A stretch of 64,000 nt of DNA from Desulfobulbaceae bacterium (GCA_020444175.1 JAHLLM010000003.1:138087-202086); one strand, 5' to 3'; shown: positions 17,639 through 27,931, counted from the first letter of the stretch. Translations and numbers: made by a program. Notes: generated by a model from the letters alone, not told the origin.

Positions 17639-18592
17639 CTACAAACCTGCTTCCGCGAGTTCCTGCAACAACTTTTTTTGTTCTTTGGTTGCCTTCTTGG
17701 GAACAGCAACAACAATTTTCACAAAGATATCTCCCTTTGGACCGAGGGGGCCGTTGGGCAGTCCATGCCCTTTCAAACGGAGTTTGGACTGGGGCTGAAT
17801 ACCAGCCGGCACTTTGACCTTTAACTGTTTTCCGTTTAACGTGGGTACGTCCACTTCTGTGCCAAGTGCGGCAGCAGTAAAAGGAACCTGCTTTTCGATA
17901 ATCAGGTCACTCCCCTCCCTTTTAAAGGTAGGATCGTCTGCTACCCTTATATGCAGATAAAGATCTCCTGACTGCCCTCCCATTGGAGATGCGGACCCCT
18001 TGCCAGAGACGCGCAGCTTTTTCCCGGATTCAATGCCTTTGGGAATTTTAACAGAGACCTTTTCGCCTCCCCGGCCCAGCGAAATAGTTTTTTCGGACCC
18101 ATTCATGACATCCATCAAAGATATCGGCAGCTCAAGGGTAATATCCTGCCCTTTAGCAGGTTGTCTGCCTCGACAGCCATGGGATTGACCTCCCCCTGCC
18201 TGGTTGAAAATGTTGTCAAAAGGGCTTTGGCCTCTGCCGCCGCCGCTTGTAAATGTACGGAAATTGCCGGAATTGAAGCCCCCTCCGCCGCCCATTCCTC
18301 CAAAATTGATACCAAATTCTCTGAGGATCGAGCCGATATCCGAGTTTCGAAAAATATCTTCCTGGGAATATCGTTGGGAGAAACCGGCGGAACCGAAGGT
18401 GTCGTACTGTTTCCTTTTTTCCGGGTCGGAAAGAACCGCATAGGCTTCGTTAGCCTGTTTAAATTTTTCTTCTGCCTCTTTATCATCCTTATTGCGATCA
18501 GGATGATACTTCAAAGCCATCTTGCGATACGCTTTTTTAATCGCATCGGCAGAATCTCCCTTGGAGACACCTAATATTTTATAGTAATCCAT
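17639..18592 (-). CDS. type II J-domain cochaperone (CbpA/DnaJ-like)
   Basis: 317 residues: a J-domain with the HPD motif (YHPDRNKDD, about residue 31), a Gly/Phe-rich linker (about 85-150), then two DnaJ C-terminal substrate-binding domains ([36 protein letters not shown], and [19 protein letters not shown]). No CXXCXGXG zinc finger is present, so it is a CbpA-type J-protein working with DnaK. It is monocistronic. Confidence 0.92.
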   Translation of the reverse strand: MDYYKILGVSKGDSADAIKKAYRKMALKYHPDRNKDDKEAEEKFKQANEAYAVLSDPEKRKQYDTFGSAGFSQRYSQEDIFRNSDIGSILREFGINFGGMGGGGGFNSGNFRTFTSGGGRGQSPFDNIFNQAGGGQSHGCRGRQPAKGQDITLELPISLMDVMNGSEKTISLGRGGEKVSVKIPKGIESGKKLRVSGKGSASPMGGQSGDLYLHIRVADDPTFKREGSDLIIEKQVPFTAAALGTEVDVPTLNGKQLKVKVPAGIQPQSKLRLKGHGLPNGPLGPKGDIFVKIVVAVPKKATKEQKKLLQELAEAGL

Positions 18593-18788
18593 GTTTGAAT
18601 AAATCTTATCCTGTTAAAATTAAACTATCCGGCAAATTACCGGCACCTTCTTAAACCACATTTTATCGACATTGGTCGGTACAGATTAACTGCATCTAAT
18701 TTAAGACTTGTCGGGCTGAAGTCAAGAGAAGAAAGCAAGCATTCCCCTGCATTTAACGGAAATTTAAAGAACAGGAATAAATCAAAGA

Positions 18789-18866
18789 AAACTGACCAGC
18801 CGCCAACCGCCACCGACACGCATGAAACTCGTTGCTATCGCGCTGGCGGTTGGCCGGCTCCAGGAC
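18789..18866. repeat. degenerate copy of the ~107-bp TIR element
   Basis: The core CCGACACGCATGAAACTCG followed by CTGGCGGTTGGCCGGCTCCAG-like bases matches the core of the copies at 31829-31935 and 58535-58656. The terminal repeats are not preserved. It is an imperfect palindrome on its own. It lies in the gap 18593-19009. Confidence 0.5.
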
Positions 18867-18923
18867 TCTGTGCGGGTTCATCAACAATTCAGCCAAGGTG
18901 TGAAACGTGCCCTGCTCCGAATT

Positions 18924-19005
18924 GTACCTGTTCACTTACACCCCACCAGGACCAATCACACTGAGAGGCAAACGCAGACTCCGTGGAATATTGGTGAACA
19001 GGTAT
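18924..19005. repeat. 82-bp segment with inverted ends GTACCTGTTCAC / GTGAACAGGTA
   Basis: Inverted termini at 18924-18935 and 18993-19005 enclose about 57 bp of non-coding sequence, ending at the stop of the universal stress gene. The termini resemble the GTAYCTATTCAG ends seen elsewhere in this window. Confidence 0.5.
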
Positions 19006-19009
19006 CATT

Positions 19010-19453
19010 TTATTTATATGGATTAAAGCTTAAAACCGGACAGTGGGCTCTCTTAATAACCCTTTCCGCAACACTGCCAAGCAGAATTTTTTCAAGCCCG
19101 CTTGCCCCATGGGTAGCAACAATAATAAGATCAGCTCCTTCAGCTTCTGCATAGGCGACAATCCCATCCACAACATCACCGTCCACAACTTTTCCGGAGC
19201 AACCTCCACCATAATCGGAACAGTCCTCAACAAGATTTTCCATCTTCTTTTCAGACGCCTCCCGCACCTGCTTTACTATATCTTTAAAGGAGGTTATGCC
19301 CAGCATCATGTCATACCCCTGACGGGAAGTTGCCACGTGGATAAAATGGATTTTTGCTGAACATTTTGCCGCCATATCCACGGCATACTTGACCAATTTT
19401 TCCGTGTTTTTACCAAAATCAACAGGGACAACAATATTTTTTATTTCATTCAT
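19010..19453 (-). CDS. universal stress protein, UspA family
   Basis: A 147-residue single Usp domain: IVVPVDFGKNTEKLVKYAVDMA at the start and the ATP-binding signature THGASGLEKILLGSVAERV (G-2X-G-9X-G-S) near 115-133. ATP binding is therefore likely. A good AGGAGG lies upstream. It is distinct from the two Usp-like cassettes at 30-33 kb, which lack that clear signature. Cytoplasmic stress adaptor; exact role unknown. Confidence 0.92.
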   Translation of the reverse strand: MNEIKNIVVPVDFGKNTEKLVKYAVDMAAKCSAKIHFIHVATSRQGYDMMLGITSFKDIVKQVREASEKKMENLVEDCSDYGGGCSGKVVDGDVVDGIVAYAEAEGADLIIVATHGASGLEKILLGSVAERVIKRAHCPVLSFNPYK

Positions 19454-19794
19454 GTGCTACCTCCTTTGATGTTGTTTATAATTTCCACCTTCTTTTGCGG
19501 TTACGGCGAAAATCCTGTCAAATCCTCCTTGCATCAAAAAATGCCGCTCTATCAGAGCAGAACAAACGAACGGACAATCTCTAACAGGTCGAAATTTCTC
19601 TCTATCTATAAGATATGATGTGCTTTCAACCTGACGCAATGGTTTAAAATTAGATAGAAAATAGATATATTATATATTCACATCTTTCAATTCCCTGCTA
19701 TAATCAAAATTAACGCTCTCGAAAAAATTTTGTGCCGAAACAGTTCAATGCACCTTAAACACCCCAAAAGATCTATTCTAAAAAAAAGAAGCCA

Positions 19795-21426
19795 ATGAAC
19801 CACTTTGTTAATAACAAAAACCTTTTTCACCAGCTTGTCACTCTGTCTCCTGCCGGTATTTTTCTAACTGACGAACAGGGGAATTATCAATACGTCAATG
19901 AAAGGTGGTGCCAAATGACAGGTCTCACTCCTGAAAAGGCGAAAGGCAGGGGCTGGGTCCAGGGCCTGCATCCTGATGATCGCGAAAAAATTGCAGCGGC
20001 CTGGTACAAAATTCCTCTTTCCCAAAAAAAATGGAGCGCTGAATTCCGTTTTCTGAACAAAGAGGGGCAGACCACCTGGGTCTATGGACTTGCAAACTCT
20101 TTAAAGGATGCCAAAGGAAACGTCACCGGCTACATCGGCATTAACACGGATATCACGGCACAGAAACTCGCAGTCATAAAACTCCAGGAAAACGAAGCAA
20201 AATTCAGGACAATTGCAGACTACACCTATAACTGGGAATACTGGATGAGCCCGGAGAAAAAATGCTTATACAGTTCTCCATCCTGTGAAGGTTTAAGCGG
20301 TTACAGGGTTGATGAATTTATGCAGGACCCGAATCTCTTTCTGTCAATCGTCCATCCTGACGACAAGGAAAAAATAACAAGACACCTGGAAGATGAATTG
20401 GCTGCCCGTGAACCGGTGCACCTTGTTTTTAAAATCATTACCAGGCAAGGGGAAGAAAGATGGGTTGCCCATTCCTGTCAGCCTGTCTTTGACGAACAGG
20501 GCATATTTATGGGGAGAAGGGCAAGTAATCGCAACTTCACCTACCGAAAAAAAATGGAGATGCAGCTTGAGGAAAATGAAAATCGCTTACGACAGATTCT
20601 CCATGCCTGCTCCGATGGATTCTGGGACTGGGATCTCGTTAACGAGAAGGTTTCCTGGGGCCGCGATTGGCACCGGCTTCTGGGCTATGCTGATGAAGAT
20701 TTCAAAAAAACACCGCTGACGTGGGAAGAGCTGGTTCACCCTGAGGACAAACCAAAAACACTGAAAAAAATAAATAAACATATAGACGGGCTGACGAGCC
20801 GCTATGAAGCTGAATTCAGAATGAAGAACAAGGCCGGAGAATGGCAGTGGCTCCTGTCACGCGGCAAGGCGGTTGAATGGGATGAAGAGAATCGTCCATT
20901 GCGCATAGTCGGCTCCCTTACAGACATTACACACCGTAAAAATTTTGAAATAGAACTGAAAAATGCCTATGCCGATCTAGAAAAAAGGATCAAGGAACGC
21001 ACCGTTGAACTCGAAGAAACAAACGTTGCTCTGCGGGTTTTGCTGAAAAAAAGAAGTGAAGACAGATCGGTTCTTGAGCAGCAGGTTATAAAAAATGTTA
21101 CAAGTCTTGTGGAGCCTTACATCATGAAACTGAAAAAAAGCAAGCTCACCAAGGAGCAGAAAATAATAGTCGATATTCTCCAGTCAAATCTGGAGGAAGT
21201 CACCTCACCATTCACCAGCACCCTCTCATCCAAATTCATGAAGCTTACTCCGTCGGAAATCCAGGTGGCAAACCTTGTCAAACAGGGGAAAAGAACAAAG
21301 GATATTGCTGAACTGCTCAGCCTGGCACCCGGGACAATTAATATTCACAGGAAAAATATCAGAAAAAAGCTCGAACTCACCCATCAGGGCGTCAACCTCC
21401 AAACAGTTCTCTCTTCGTTATCCTGA
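19795..21426 (+). CDS. PAS-domain regulator with LuxR-type HTH
   Basis: A 543-residue cytoplasmic sensor-regulator. It has three PAS/PAC units: about 10-125 (SPAGIFLTDEQGNYQYVN), 130-255 and 260-385 (ILHACSDGFWDWDLV), each ending in a PAC-like TDITAQKL / NFTYRKKM / TDITHRKN. A coiled coil follows (about 385-425), and then a LuxR/GerE HTH at about 480-540 (LTPSEIQVANLVKQGKRTKDIAELL). No kinase domain, so it senses and binds DNA in one chain. The ATG at 19795 has only a weak ribosome site. The 341-bp gap before it (19454-19794) is AT-rich; I see no firm promoter motif. Its targets are unknown. Confidence 0.85.
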   Translation: MNHFVNNKNLFHQLVTLSPAGIFLTDEQGNYQYVNERWCQMTGLTPEKAKGRGWVQGLHPDDREKIAAAWYKIPLSQKKWSAEFRFLNKEGQTTWVYGLANSLKDAKGNVTGYIGINTDITAQKLAVIKLQENEAKFRTIADYTYNWEYWMSPEKKCLYSSPSCEGLSGYRVDEFMQDPNLFLSIVHPDDKEKITRHLEDELAAREPVHLVFKIITRQGEERWVAHSCQPVFDEQGIFMGRRASNRNFTYRKKMEMQLEENENRLRQILHACSDGFWDWDLVNEKVSWGRDWHRLLGYADEDFKKTPLTWEELVHPEDKPKTLKKINKHIDGLTSRYEAEFRMKNKAGEWQWLLSRGKAVEWDEENRPLRIVGSLTDITHRKNFEIELKNAYADLEKRIKERTVELEETNVALRVLLKKRSEDRSVLEQQVIKNVTSLVEPYIMKLKKSKLTKEQKIIVDILQSNLEEVTSPFTSTLSSKFMKLTPSEIQVANLVKQGKRTKDIAELLSLAPGTINIHRKNIRKKLELTHQGVNLQTVLSSLS

Positions 21427-21521
21427 CACCCTCGCAAGAAATCCATCCGGAAGTCAGAGAGGTCTAAGCTATTTTAAACTTGCTGAGCATGCTTTTCAAA
21501 GTCTGACATGATAAAATCGCA

Positions 21522-23315
21522 TCAAAAAGGGAAGAAAACAGGAGTGAGGGCTATGGTTATGAAGCCGACCAGGAGTGACAGGGGCAGTCCTATTTTAACA
21601 AAATCGCCAAAGCTGTACTCCCCCGGACCATAGACCATCAGGTTAGTCTGGTAGCTGACCGGAGAAATAAAACTGCATGATGCGCCAACCATAACGGTGA
21701 TGACAAATGGCATGAAACTGACTCCCAGTCCGCTTGCCATTGTCATGGCAATGGGAAACATAAAAACCGCCGAGGCCACGTTGGTGACGATGGCATCCAT
21801 AATGATGCAACCCAGAAAAACAACAGCCAGGGCAATGTAGACATTGTCTCCGCCAAGCCCTGCCAGGAAAACACCCATCTGGTCCGACAATCCGCTTGCC
21901 GTTACTGCTGACTCAAGGCCCATGGCCGAGGCAATGACCACAAGTGTGGCAAAATCAACTGATTTGCCGGCAGCCCTCAAATCCATGCATCCTGTTAAGA
22001 GCATTGCCCCTGCAGCCAGAAGAGCCGCATTCAGCATGGTCATAAAACCAAAGGCCACGGAAAAAACCATACTGGCAGTGATAAATGTGGCAACAAGTGC
22101 CTTATCCGTTCTTTGAATAAGAGCACCACGCAAGTTTTTGGTCATGGAGAATTCAACTTCATTTCTGTTTCGGTAGAAAAAAGCATCTTTTACTTCAAGA
22201 AGCGCCACATCGCCGGCCTGGACCACGGCGTCCCTGAGTGGGTAATCGATTGCAGCTTCACCCCTGGCAAAGCCAACAAGCCATACCTCGAATTCACGGT
22301 CCTCTTTTTTCAATTCTCCCACCCGTTCTCCCAGAAATGAGTTTCTGCGGGAGATGGCCACCTCGACAAGATGATGCCTATGACGCACAGCCTTGACATC
22401 TTTAGTCGCATAAAGAGGCTGCAGACCAATGGTTGCCCAGAGAAATTTCGCACCGTCGATGTCAGCGGAAAATCCGAGTAGATCATGAGGCCGCAGAATC
22501 GTACCCGTCCCGCACTCCTGGATGTTTTGCCGGCGGTGAAAGGATATGATTGAAAAGCCATCGGAAGTATAAAGCCCGGCATCCTCCAGACTTTTCCCGA
22601 CCAAAGGCCCATCAGGATCGACTTCCAGTTCCACCCGGAACAACCTGCGCTCCGAAGCCTTTTGCAGGGTTCCTTTAACAGGAGATCTTGGAAGCAGCCA
22701 TCTGCTGAAAAGCATGATAAAGGCCAGCCCGGCAATTGTCACAGGTAATCCAACCCATGAGAGACTGAACATGCCTATGGGCTCTATGTGGGGCATACCT
22801 GAATCGCCCCGGGCAATTGCATCATTAATCAAACCGTTGATGACCAGGTTGGTGGCCGTGCCGATGAGAGTGCATGTTCCACCCAGGATTGAAGCATAAC
22901 TGAGCGGGATATAGAGTTTTTTGACATCAAGACCGCAACTTCGGGACAAGTCCCGTATGACCGGAATCATCATGGCCACAAGGGGTGTATTGTTAAGAAA
23001 GGCGCTGCCAAAGGAAATATGGGGCAGAATCTTCAATTGTGCTTTGAAAACGGATTTGGGCCTGCCGATCATTTTTTCGCTGAGAATGGAAACCGCACCG
23101 GTTGAATACATGCCGGCGGCAATCATAAACAAGGCGCCTATGGTCAGCACTCCGGGATTATTAAAACCTTTCAGGGAATCGGCAAGCGGTGCCAGTTTAA
23201 AGGTAATGGTCAGGGTAAGCGCCCCGATAAAAACCGCTGCAGGCGGCAAACTGGTAAAAATGAGAAACCCGAAGGTCAAAGATAAAATAATGATGGTAAG
23301 AATAACGGCGGTCAT
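21522..23315 (-). CDS. SLC13-type permease with RCK_C domains
   Basis: 597 residues from MTAVILTIIIL (23315); a longer TTG start upstream adds a non-hydrophobic extension and is less likely. It has about 11 membrane segments of the DASS/SLC13 (CitT, sulfate/dicarboxylate) fold, with the SNT-like motif SAFLNNTPLVAMMIP and the repeat-half motif IVTNVASAVFMFPIA. The middle (about 205-380) holds two soluble RCK_C/TrkA-C-type domains (VGKSLEDAGLYTSDGF and ERVGELKKEDREFEV). Family members move sulfate, dicarboxylates or other anions with Na+. The substrate cannot be told. It converges with the PAS-LuxR gene. Confidence 0.85.
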   Translation of the reverse strand: MTAVILTIIILSLTFGFLIFTSLPPAAVFIGALTLTITFKLAPLADSLKGFNNPGVLTIGALFMIAAGMYSTGAVSILSEKMIGRPKSVFKAQLKILPHISFGSAFLNNTPLVAMMIPVIRDLSRSCGLDVKKLYIPLSYASILGGTCTLIGTATNLVINGLINDAIARGDSGMPHIEPIGMFSLSWVGLPVTIAGLAFIMLFSRWLLPRSPVKGTLQKASERRLFRVELEVDPDGPLVGKSLEDAGLYTSDGFSIISFHRRQNIQECGTGTILRPHDLLGFSADIDGAKFLWATIGLQPLYATKDVKAVRHRHHLVEVAISRRNSFLGERVGELKKEDREFEVWLVGFARGEAAIDYPLRDAVVQAGDVALLEVKDAFFYRNRNEVEFSMTKNLRGALIQRTDKALVATFITASMVFSVAFGFMTMLNAALLAAGAMLLTGCMDLRAAGKSVDFATLVVIASAMGLESAVTASGLSDQMGVFLAGLGGDNVYIALAVVFLGCIIMDAIVTNVASAVFMFPIAMTMASGLGVSFMPFVITVMVGASCSFISPVSYQTNLMVYGPGEYSFGDFVKIGLPLSLLVGFITIALTPVFFPF

Positions 23316-23515
23316 ATTTTTTCCATTCAGTGAGCAGGCAAAGCAGGGCCAGCTTTCATCCTCTGGTTTGCTGAAAATCAATAATACAGAATATAGTATC
23401 CAGATAATAGATGATTTGTTCCCGAATATTCAAGAAATGTATCTGGCAAGTTGCCAAAACAATGGAGGGAAAATATGAAAATGACTTTTTCCTGCTGTCT
23501 TTAGTCTACTCTACT

Positions 23516-23908
23516 TCACTTCCCGTGCCTGGCATTGCTGTCCGCATTGAGCTGTCCGCTGTCGTATAAGGCCTCAAGATCAAAAGCAGGAACTGATGCC
23601 GATATATACACGAGCTTTTCAGTGCCAATATTTTCCATGCTGTGAATCACGTTGGAAGGAATAAAGACGAGATCTCCGGCATGAACATCGCTAACCTCAT
23701 CGCCAACCTGCATCCGTCCGACCCCACTGACGATGACGTAAGCTTGCTCAGGAGCGTGGGAGTGGGGTTGCTGGTTATGGCCCGACTGAATTTCCACCCA
23801 GGTAATGGCCAGGTTGTTGGACTGTGTATCGCCCTGCTGGAGCAAAATGTGGGAAACAAGGCCATTGCGGATACGCGTTGGAGCCTCAGACAAATTTTTC
23901 TTTTTCAT
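23516..23908 (-). CDS. single-domain cupin protein
   Basis: 130 residues from MKKKNLSEAP (23908); the GTG nine bases upstream overlaps the AGGTGG ribosome site and is rejected. The two cupin motifs are present: HSHAPEQAYVIVSGVGRMQVG with His/His/Glu metal ligands, and PSNVIHSMENIG with the third His. It probably binds a metal in a small beta-barrel, acting as an enzyme or sensor of unknown substrate. It follows the GIY-YIG-like gene by 37 bp and may share its transcript. Confidence 0.85.
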   Translation of the reverse strand: MKKKNLSEAPTRIRNGLVSHILLQQGDTQSNNLAITWVEIQSGHNQQPHSHAPEQAYVIVSGVGRMQVGDEVSDVHAGDLVFIPSNVIHSMENIGTEKLVYISASVPAFDLEALYDSGQLNADSNARHGK

Positions 23909-23945
23909 CGTGTCCACCTAAAAAAATGAGGTCCTGCTTTTTCTC

Positions 23946-24365
23946 TCAAATCTGTCCCCAATAGGCTTGCCGCACAGATGCCGGTCCCAGCAGTACATAG
24001 ATGTAATAATGCTGATACTGATCAATGAGTTCTCCACCCAGGGTCTTGTTAAGACATTTATGGGCAAAGGCCGGGGAAGCTCTGAGGAATTTAATGAGCA
24101 ACTTCTCTGCCTCCTGGGCATCTCGGGCATTGGTAGTGTTGTAAATAGCAACCATGCGCGTCCACCCCTGGCTTGGATCCGCCTCAAAAGGGCGCCTTTT
24201 TGACCGTGCAAAATGTGCCCGGGTCCGCTTATCAATGTCGCCGGTGATCCCGATATAAACACAGGCTGCCTGGCCGGCATAATTTATAACAGCTTTTTTG
24301 AGCCCCTCAATATGCTGGGCTACCGGTGGCCCCTGGCTATATAAAAAATCTTCTTTTATATCCAT
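23946..24365 (-). CDS. GIY-YIG-like domain protein
   Basis: 139 residues from ATG at 24365; the ATG six bases earlier sits directly on the AAGGAG site. ACVYIGITGDIDKRTRAHF resembles the YIG half of a GIY-YIG nuclease fold and WTRMVAIYNTTNARDAQEAEKLLIKFL the following helix. The catalytic Arg/Glu pair cannot be placed with certainty. It may be a nuclease-fold protein without proven activity. The gap 24366-24749 upstream holds no other recognisable feature apart from a short inverted repeat (TCCGA/TCGGA) near 24581-24595. Confidence 0.55.
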   Translation of the reverse strand: MDIKEDFLYSQGPPVAQHIEGLKKAVINYAGQAACVYIGITGDIDKRTRAHFARSKRRPFEADPSQGWTRMVAIYNTTNARDAQEAEKLLIKFLRASPAFAHKCLNKTLGGELIDQYQHYYIYVLLGPASVRQAYWGQI

Positions 24366-24749
24366 GGACATCTCCTTAACGAAAACTCAATACCGAGTTT
24401 ATGCGCGTTTTGCCTCTTCACTCCCTTACCCATATATAGGGAGGGGCGGCTTGGTTTGTTTGGACAAAATGAGACAAAAAAACGCTTCCCATAGTGAACT
24501 GGCCATTTTTTGCCCCTTTTCGTTTTGCATGAATTTAACAAATTGGAACAACAGAACAACATTTTCACCTAACACTCTGTCCGAATTTGTCGGACCGGCT
24601 CGACTCCAAGTGGTCCTCAGATTGTTGTACTACATGCCAAGTTGAATATGTAGATTTGAAATATGAAAACAAGAACTTTAAGGATGAAAGACCAAGATAT
24701 TCAAAAATGATCGAAAAAAGACGCCAAATTTATTTTATTAAAACAAATC

Positions 24750-24826
24750 TGGTGGGCGAGGCGGGATTCGAACCCGCGACCTTCGGCTTCGGAGGCCGAC
24801 ACTCTATCCAGCTGAGCTACCCGCCC
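24750..24826 (-). tRNA. tRNA-Arg (anticodon CCG)
   Basis: On the minus strand the 77 bases fold as a cloverleaf. The acceptor GGGCGGG pairs with CTCGCCC (one G-U). The D-arm is TAGCTCAGCTGGATAGA. The anticodon stem TCGGC/GCCGA encloses the loop CTCCGAA, so the anticodon is CCG. The T-arm is GCGGGTTCGAATCCCGC. The 3' CCA is encoded. It reads CGG codons. Confidence 0.97.
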
Positions 24827-24841
24827 TGATTGACTTGAGTA

Positions 24842-24884
24842 TCAAATCGTTATGACTTTTTTTCAATTGGGTATAACGATTTGA
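24842..24884. repeat. inverted repeat upstream of tRNA-Arg
   Basis: TCAAATCGTTA (24842-24852) is repeated inverted at 24874-24884. It lies about 15 bp 5' of the tRNA gene and could affect its expression. The rest of the gap to 25454 is AT-rich, and no gene or clear promoter is seen. Confidence 0.55.
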
Positions 24885-25454
24885 ACATGCTGAAAAAATA
24901 GCAGGCTTTTAGTTTTATGGCAAGCCATTTTACTCGACTCCTCTTTTGCAACCGCACGAGTTTTATAATTTCTTTTTATTCAGAACATTTTCGGTCACTT
25001 GACGCATCATGCATACGAAAAATCTATCAACATGTTAATTTCCTCACATTTTCATTTTTAATCCATACCTGACATCTGAAATACACTTATGCGGCTCCCT
25101 GTTCATATACAAATTTTATTTCAATAAAATAATTACAGCATTAAATGAAACGCTTAACGGCTTAACATCATTTAAGAATTTCAACAAGTACTAAAACGCC
25201 ATTCGCCTTCTTCATTTACCCCCGCCCCCCATACCACAATGTGCCAATATTGCACCAAAAACAAATAATTTCTGGACATATTCTCTGTAACTCAATAATA
25301 TCGATTTTACCTATTAACACTCATTCATTCTCCAGAATTGAAAAGTTGCCGGGGAAAAAATTCGCACCAAAAAACTCCCAGGCGAATCTCCATAATGTTG
25401 TTGAAGCAATGAAACTCTTTAACCCTAAAATGAAAAAGAAAGGAGGAGGAAAGT

Positions 25455-27584
25455 ATGAGGAAATGGCAATTAAAATGCCTGCAGGGAGCCTGTGTAACCT
25501 TTATGGCTGCAGGGATGGTTCCGTTTATTGGTGTCGGGAAATCTTTAGCCGCCGATTCGAGCTGTATTCAATGTCACACCGACGAAGACATGCTGGAAGA
25601 AAACCTGAGTCAGGTTAAGGCAAAAGGTTCCTCCATGACATCAGGCTCCGGCTGAGGCGGAGCTGTGGCTCCGTTGGAGCCATGGGAAAAAGTTCTTGTT
25701 GCAGAGGATTTTCTTGATACCGATCATGGGCAAATCGCTTGTGAGCAATGCCATGGGGGTAATCCGGGAAATAAAACCAAAAAAGGCGCACATGAGGGTT
25801 TTGATGCCCACCCGTCAATCAACAACCCCGAAGGTGCTTGCGGTGAATGTCATGAGGATATTGTTTCCACTGCCAAAGATTCACTTCACGCCACTCTATC
25901 AACATTTCCAACCATTCTGAAAACCCGCTCTGACATGAGCAAATGGCACGAAATCGACAAAGCACGTGCCGGACACTGTTTCTCATGTCATACGAGTTGC
26001 GGCGGCTGCCACGTAAGTCGACCCAAATTTGCCAAAAAAGGTTTTGTTAACGGGCACATTTTCAAAAAACGTAGCGACCCCTTCAACCAGTGTACAGCCT
26101 GCCATGGCAGCCGTGTTGGCAACGAATATTACGGCACACGCGGCCAAGGTGATGTCCATGTTTCAAAATATGACATGGATTGTGTTTCCTGTCATGATGC
26201 AACAGAAATGCATGCCGCCGGTCCTGCCGGATTGAAAGGGCGTTATCACCTTCCGGAAATGGTTAACTGCGAGGATTGCCATAAAGACCTGCAATATGGT
26301 TCCGTTCGCGATCACAATATCCATATCGGCAAAGTCCAGTGTCAGGTTTGCCATTCCCAGACCTATGTCAACTGCTATAGCTGCCATACAGGCATGGACA
26401 GTGAAGGACTGCGCTACTTCCAGAACGAGAAGGAAGTGGAAGGCATGAAAATCGGCTTCAACTATGATAAGGAAGAACCGAATACCACCAATGAATTTAT
26501 CCTTGTCCGCCATGAGCCGAGCGATCTTGAAGTTTTTGATTTCTATGTAAAAGACGCTTTTACCAATTTTGGCAATACGCCTACCTGGAAAAGGACATCA
26601 CCCCATAACATTCAGCGCAAAACCTGGCAGACGGCAAACTGTAACAACTGCCATGGCAACAGAGACCTCTTCCTGAGCAAAAATGATCTGCTCAGCTACG
26701 AGATCGAAGCAAACTCTAAAGTAGTTGTACCGGATGACAAAATCCCGCAGAAACGCAAAAACGTCACGCCGATTGCCATTGACACCTCAAAGGTTAAATC
26801 GAACATGGTTGTTGATGCGGCCTGGCTGCACAAAAATCTTGGCAAAGTCAAAGTTATTGATGCCAGGAATCCAGGCCTGTATGCCAAAGGTCACATTGAA
26901 GGCGCTGTCAACCTTGATCCTCTCAAATCAGGGCTGCGCTATTCATGGGATGACGACAATCCTATGCAACTTGTGTCTGATGACAAACTCCACGAAATCC
27001 TTGGCTCAAAAGGCCTGAAAGCCGACGATCACATTGTTGTTTATGACAAGAGCGGCAAGGATGCGGGTTTCATTCTGTGGGTACTTGACTATGCCGGTGC
27101 GAAGAACATCTCCTATGTTAACGGCGGCATAGAGGCGCTCCACGAGGAAGGTCTCCATACAACGGACCATGAAACCAAAGTGAAGGCCACAACCTTCGGC
27201 GGCAAAGTGAATAAAAATGCCACAGCCAGTAACGCCTTTGTTCGCAAAAACCTGGACGCCAACAATGCAATTATTATTGACGCCCGTGTTATCCAGCAGG
27301 CAAAAGGTCTGTCCAAACATGGTGCGGCGGAACGCGCAGGAAGGATACCTGGTTCCGTCAACCTGACTCTTGGCTCTCTGTATATGGATGATGGCATCCT
27401 GAAGTCCCCCGAGGAACTTCTCTGGATGCTGAAGAAAAACGGCATAACCCCGGACAAAACCATTGTAACGACGTGCAACACAGGACAGCTTGCAGGTGCT
27501 GCCTACTTCATGTTCAGCTATCTTGGTTTTGAAGATGTCAGGGTTCACGATGCATCCTGGGTCAGCTGGTGTGCTGTTGATTAA
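25455..27584 (+). CDS. predicted selenoprotein: 11-haem cytochrome c fused to tandem rhodanese domains
   Basis: A 709-residue secreted protein if the in-frame TGA at 25653-25655 is read as selenocysteine (Sec67). Without readthrough it would split into a 66-residue fragment and a leaderless remainder with no ribosome site. AGGAGG precedes the ATG. The Sec signal peptide ends at SLAA. The first CXXCH (CIQCH, 37-41) is before the TGA and ten more follow (CEQCH, CGECH, CFSCH, CGGCH, CTACH, CVSCH, CEDCH, CQVCH, CYSCH, CNNCH), so both halves belong to one cytochrome. The Sec lies in GSG-U-GG. Two rhodanese domains follow (about 445-560 and 590-709); the first lacks the active-site Cys (VVYDKSGKDAG), the second keeps it (TTCNTGQLAG). 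Likely periplasmic sulfur- or selenium-linked redox. Monocistronic, terminator after. Confidence 0.82.
25663..25685 (+). promoter_or_regulatory. bacterial SECIS-like hairpin
   Basis: A 10-bp stem (25663-25672 with 25676-25685, two G-U pairs) closes a three-base loop GTT at 25673-25675. The loop starts with G and lies 17 nt after the TGA, both as expected of bacterial SECIS elements. An alternative fold pairs 25644-25649 with 25676-25681 and 25658-25663 with 25668-25673. Confidence 0.7.
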
Positions 27585-27628
27585 TATTCTCCGTTAAAAC
27601 CCATAAAAGCTTTTTCTTACAAGCTGAC

Positions 27629-27665
27629 AACCCCGGAAGAGAGACTCTCTTCCGGGGTTTTTTTT
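27629..27665 (+). terminator. rho-independent terminator
   Basis: A near-perfect 15-bp stem (27629-27643 with 27645-27659), followed by a run of T's, ends the selenoprotein transcript 45 bp after its stop. Confidence 0.92.
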
Positions 27666-27744
27666 ATCCTCTTTCCTGGGCAAAAGATTAATCTCTTTTC
27701 TCCACGGACCGATAAAACGTAATATACAAAGAAAAATACGAAAC

Positions 27745-27867
27745 TTGACAATATCGCGTTTATGCCCTTTAGGGTAAAAAGCTCTGAAGCTGACCATCCG
27801 CCAAAGTAATATCAACAAGTTGCATGCGTGTCGGCGGCGGTTGAGCGGTTTTTGCGAAACCGTCAAA
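27745..27867. mobile_element. ~107-bp TIR element, copy with extra palindrome
   Basis: The ends TTGACAATATCGCG and CGAAACCGTCAA are inverted repeats; the core has GCTGACCATCCGCC and CGGCGGCGGTTGAG. It contains an added palindrome ATGCCCTTTAGGGT at 27762-27775 inside the left end. Other copies are at 30081, 31829 and 58535, with a degenerate one at 18789. Too small to encode a transposase. Confidence 0.75.
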
Positions 27868-27931
27868 CTCGGAACAAATTCAAAATTGAAAAAAGATAAA
27901 TTGCCTCTATACAATTCTTAGTAGCCAACCT

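Noticed and set aside
19530-19550. A sigma-54 promoter for the universal stress gene at 19453
   Set aside because: The GG and GC elements are separated by 11 rather than 10 bases.
25340-25375. A sigma-54 promoter for the selenoprotein gene
   Set aside because: GG-N10-GC spacing is present but the -24 box does not resemble TGGCA.
25653-25655. TGA read as a true stop, making the cytochrome gene a pseudogene
   Set aside because: The phase is kept, haem motifs continue on both sides, nothing downstream provides a new start with a ribosome site, and the hairpin with a 17-nt offset fits selenocysteine insertion.
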